Positions 61,231-64,000 of a stretch of 64,000 bases of DNA are shown here, in pieces (within the stretch, counting starts at the first letter, position 1; each line of letters starts with the position of its first letter). The notes below the pieces were generated by a model, which saw only the letters and a list, made by a program, of their open reading frames with translations, did no database searches and was not told the DNA's origin. Made by a program: the position numbers and the translations under genes. Location: the NCBI GenBank assembly GCA_964435475.1, contig CAYSZB010000006.1:6075-70074 (forward strand). The letters are read 5' to 3'. The stretch comes from CAYSZB01 sp964435475 (GTDB lineage: Bacteria; Chloroflexota; Anaerolineae; Anaerolineales; Anaerolineaceae).

Positions 61231-61270
61231 AAGAGGCTGCCCCTTTACTTTTGGGACAGCCTCTTTTTTA
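61231..61270. terminator. Intrinsic terminator of the sulfur operon
   Basis: AAGAGGCTGCCCC pairs with GGGACAGCCTCTT across a TTTACTTTT-type loop with one internal mismatch, followed by a T-run (61264-61269). The run overlaps the stop codon of the convergent M48 gene, so the element may serve both strands. Stem core AAGAGGCTG matches the hairpin at 31709. Confidence 0.8.
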
Positions 61271-62503
61271 CCCCCGCTTCTGGCCAATTGCCGAGAGGCG
61301 ATCAGCCAGGGCTGGATGGGTATAGTGCAACCAGACATACAGCGGATGGGGATTGAGGTTGGCGAGGTTCTCCTGCGCCAAGCGGACCAAGGCTCCCTGG
61401 ATGGACCGGGCATGGGCATGCTCGGCCGAGAATTCATCTGCGGCATATTCCGCCTTGCGGCTGAGGTAATTGAGGGGAATGTCCAGCAGCAGGTCGATCG
61501 GGCTGATCAACACTGCGAACAGCAGTAGGCTGAAAGCAAAGTGAGCATCTGAGAGCCCGAAAGCCTGGGCCAGCCCAACATCCTGGGCAACAAACGCAAA
61601 GAGGAAGATATAGACCCCCATCAGCACAACCTGCTGGAGCAGCATACGCGGCACATCCTTATGCACGGCATGACCCAACTCGTGGGCCAGCACCGCCACG
61701 ATCTCGTCCTCGCTCATTTTTTCGGCCAGCGTGTCATACAGCACCACTTCCCGGGTTCTGCCCAAGCCGCTGAAGAAGGCATTCAACTTGGTCGAGCGGC
61801 GGGAAGCGTCCATGACGGAGATCGAACTGATCTTAAAGCCCACGCTGGCTGCCAGTGCCTCGATGCGCGAGCGTAACGACCCTTCCGGTAACGGGGTGAG
61901 TTTGTTAAATAATTTGACAAACAACCTGTTCAGGGTGAACAAAAGGGTCATCACCAGGGCGATCGACGCCCAGGCCAGCAGGCCGAACTGCCATATGCGG
62001 CCGGAAAAAAGCAGAAAAAGAGCCTGCATGCCTGCCACCAGCAAACCGCCCAGGATGCCCCCCAGAAGCAGGTTCTTGAGCAGGTCAAGTAAAAAGGTCC
62101 TGCGGGTGGACTTGTTGAAACCGAATTTTTCCTCGATGACAAAGGTGGCATAATGATCGAAGGGCAGGTTAGCCAGCATGCTGCCCAGGCCGATAACAGC
62201 CAGGAACGCCAGGCTGCGCAGGATGGGATGGCTGAACCAGCCATTGGTCAACCGCTCCAGCCAGCCGAAAGACCCAGTCAGAAGCAGGACCAGCAAGAGG
62301 ATGGTGTTAAATGTCTTTACCAGCAGGCTGAAACGCAGGGATTCCATGGAATAGGACAGCCATTTGTCATAAGTTGGCTGGTCATAAACTCCACGCACGA
62401 CCTCAGGGATCGGTTTGGTGCGCTGGCGGTAGTTGACCAGTGACACAACCAGGTCGAACACAAAAACAGCGATGATAATGATAATAACTGGCAGTTGACC
62501 CAT
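61268..62503 (-). CDS. M48-family membrane metallopeptidase (Ste24-like)
   Basis: A 411-residue integral membrane protease. The zinc motif HELGH is near residue 276 (VAVLAHELGHAVHKD), the third ligand in EYAADEFS near 350, and there are about six to seven membrane helices, as in Ste24/CAAX-type M48A enzymes with KFGFNKST and NRLFVKLFNKLTPLPEG segments. It probably cleaves membrane or lipidated substrates for quality control. Start ATG with AGGAG upstream. Confidence 0.9.
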   Translation of the reverse strand: MGQLPVIIIIIAVFVFDLVVSLVNYRQRTKPIPEVVRGVYDQPTYDKWLSYSMESLRFSLLVKTFNTILLLVLLLTGSFGWLERLTNGWFSHPILRSLAFLAVIGLGSMLANLPFDHYATFVIEEKFGFNKSTRRTFLLDLLKNLLLGGILGGLLVAGMQALFLLFSGRIWQFGLLAWASIALVMTLLFTLNRLFVKLFNKLTPLPEGSLRSRIEALAASVGFKISSISVMDASRRSTKLNAFFSGLGRTREVVLYDTLAEKMSEDEIVAVLAHELGHAVHKDVPRMLLQQVVLMGVYIFLFAFVAQDVGLAQAFGLSDAHFAFSLLLFAVLISPIDLLLDIPLNYLSRKAEYAADEFSAEHAHARSIQGALVRLAQENLANLNPHPLYVWLHYTHPALADRLSAIGQKRG

Positions 62504-62646
62504 AATAATTCTCCTAAATGTAGTTAGTCAATCATACCGCATAGCAGATTATTATTTGGAAGCTGTAAAAAACCTGATCATCGCTTGTTGATATCCCATG
62601 TAAAATTAGGGCAGATTATTGAAATGGCAACAACCCAGGAAAAATT

Positions 62647-64000
62647 ATGAGAAAAACAACCCTTTTTAACAATGACTGGCTTTTTGCAGCCGAGCAATTA
62701 ACGCTGGATGCACACGACAGTGCCTTCCAGGCGGTCACACTGCCCCACAGCAACATGCTTTTTCCCCACAACAACGTCAACAACCTGGATTACCAGTTCA
62801 TCTCGACCTACCGCAAGTACTTCGAACTTCGGGCAGATCCTGAAAACCGCGTGCTGCTCGAGTTGGATGGGGTGATGATGGCAGCGCAGATCTACCTCAA
62901 CAACCAACTGCTCAAGGAACACCGCGGCGGTTTCACACCTTTCCAGGTCAACCTCTCGCCTGCTGTTCTGCCTGGAAGAAACATACTGCAGATACAGGTC
63001 GACTCAAACGAGCGCAAGGATATCCCGCCCTACGGCGGACTGGTGGATTACCTGACATTTGGCGGAATCTACCGCGATGCACGGCTGAAGATCCTCCCGC
63101 CCGTTTACATTGAAAATGTTTTTATCAAGCCCATGCAGGTGCTTTCAGAACCCCGGCTTTCCTGTGAGGTCAGGCTGAACATCCCCACTGCAGAGATGTT
63201 CCTGGAAGCTGTCCTGCTGGATAAGCAGGGGAACCCGCAAGCAAGCGCAAGCGGACCGCTATCCGGCCTGACATGCAGGTTTGAGTTTCCTAACCTGCCG
63301 CAGGTCAGGTTGTGGAACATCGATGAGCCTGTGTTATATAGACTGCAGATCAACCTGGTTTCAGAGAACAAGGTTATTGACAGCACGGTACAGTGTTTTG
63401 GTTTCAGGGAAGCCCGCTTTCAGCCCGAGGGCGGCTTTTACCTCAACGGCAGGCCGTTAAAACTTTTCGGGCTTGACCGCCACCAGACCTATCCGTTTAT
63501 CGGGGCAGCAGCTCCCGCCCGCCTGCAGCGCCAGGATGCGGACATCCTGAAGAATGAGCTGGGCTGCAATATCGTGCGCACCTCCCATTATCCCCAGTCG
63601 CCGCATTTCCTGGAACGCTGCGATGAGATCGGTCTGCTGGTCTTTGAAGAACTTCCCGGCTGGCAGCACATTGGTGATGCCGCCTGGCAGCAGCTCTCGC
63701 TGGACAACCTGGCCGCCATGATCGAGCGCGATCGAAACCACCCGTCGATCGTCCTGTGGGGCGTGCGCATCAACGAGTCGCCTGACAACGATGCCTTTTA
63801 TACCAGGACCAATGCCCTGGCACACCAGCTGGACCCCACCCGCCAAACCGGTGGGGTGCGCAACTTCCTGGGCAGTTCCTTCCTGGAGGATGTCTACACC
63901 TACAATGATTTTTCCAACGGCGTCATCGACCCACCCAAAACACCCCACCTGGTCACTGAGTTTGGCGGGCACATGTTTCCTGCCAAGGCCTGGGATCATG
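62647..64000 (+). CDS. Glycoside hydrolase family 2 enzyme (beta-galactosidase/beta-glucuronidase type), 3'-truncated by window edge
   Basis: At least 451 residues. The N-terminal jelly-roll sugar-binding domain (about 5-160) has GFTPFQVNLSP and VDYLTFGGIYRDARL. An immunoglobulin-like domain (about 165-265) follows, then a TIM barrel starting FYLNGRPLKLFGLDRHQTYP. The acid/base Glu is in VRINES near residue 378 and the nucleophile Glu in LVTEFGGH near 439. No signal peptide, so it is probably cytoplasmic and acts on imported oligosaccharides. AGGA precedes ATG 62647. The frame is open to the end of the window. Confidence 0.88.
   Translation, partial: MRKTTLFNNDWLFAAEQLTLDAHDSAFQAVTLPHSNMLFPHNNVNNLDYQFISTYRKYFELRADPENRVLLELDGVMMAAQIYLNNQLLKEHRGGFTPFQVNLSPAVLPGRNILQIQVDSNERKDIPPYGGLVDYLTFGGIYRDARLKILPPVYIENVFIKPMQVLSEPRLSCEVRLNIPTAEMFLEAVLLDKQGNPQASASGPLSGLTCRFEFPNLPQVRLWNIDEPVLYRLQINLVSENKVIDSTVQCFGFREARFQPEGGFYLNGRPLKLFGLDRHQTYPFIGAAAPARLQRQDADILKNELGCNIVRTSHYPQSPHFLERCDEIGLLVFEELPGWQHIGDAAWQQLSLDNLAAMIERDRNHPSIVLWGVRINESPDNDAFYTRTNALAHQLDPTRQTGGVRNFLGSSFLEDVYTYNDFSNGVIDPPKTPHLVTEFGGHMFPAKAWDH

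Overview
The window reads as one contiguous stretch of a moderately GC-rich bacterial chromosome. Gene order, lipoprotein-type solute-binding proteins and a carbohydrate-scavenging, anaerobe-like gene set fit an Anaerolineae-type Chloroflexota. This taxonomic call is inference from gene content only, since no rRNA or other marker gene is present. A 100-N gap at 37455-37554, flanked by an exact 55-bp duplication, shows that this is a scaffolded draft assembly, probably metagenomic.

Left end (1-5.66 kb, minus strand): a hexuronate catabolic operon. It carries a LacI-family regulator, UxaE-type tagaturonate epimerase, SDR mannonate oxidoreductase, PfkB-type KDG kinase and a zinc MDR dehydrogenase. 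The same 14-bp palindrome, TGCACACGTGTGCA, lies in front of the regulator and in front of the dehydrogenase.

Centre-left (5.67-26.25 kb, plus strand): about 20 kb of tightly packed co-directional genes that I regard as the most unusual part of the window. In order: two HAD phosphatases; a circularly permuted phosphoglycerate mutase; two paralogous URK/PRK-like kinases flanking an ApgM-type mutase; an RpiR/SIS regulator; an AfuABC/Fbp-type ABC importer; a double-HAD protein; two HAD plus xylose-isomerase-like TIM-barrel fusions; a DUF47/PhoU-like protein with a PiT phosphate permease; a PfkB kinase; and a metallo-beta-lactamase-fold hydrolase. Two near-identical promoter/operator modules (TTGCAA-N6-TTGCAA with the second half serving as -35) drive the first gene and the RpiR gene, which suggests one regulon. 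The content points to import or turnover of a phosphorylated carbohydrate or organophosphate, with phosphate released by HADs and moved by PiT. The substrate is unknown.

Middle (26.26-45.66 kb): a sorbitol-type dehydrogenase and a divergent quinone reductase; nagA with a SIS-domain aminosugar isomerase; a PerR-type regulator with a peroxiredoxin; an IclR regulator divergent from an Rbs-type sugar ABC importer and an esterase; a membrane alpha/beta hydrolase; a heterodimeric ABC exporter with asymmetric ATP sites; and a thioredoxin-CcdA/DsbD-like membrane lipoprotein.

Right (45.7-64 kb): an AT-richer AbiE toxin-antitoxin pair next to an 0.85-kb non-coding region with a 54-bp tandem repeat; tryptophanase; an MFS permease; a radical SAM protein with an apparently leaderless mRNA; ROK fructokinase; xylB and xylA; GlmS; a sulfur operon (persulfide-dioxygenase/rhodanese plus split YeeE/YedE transporter); an M48 membrane peptidase; and a GH2 glycosidase running off the right edge. 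No rRNA, tRNA, CRISPR array or insertion sequence was recognised.
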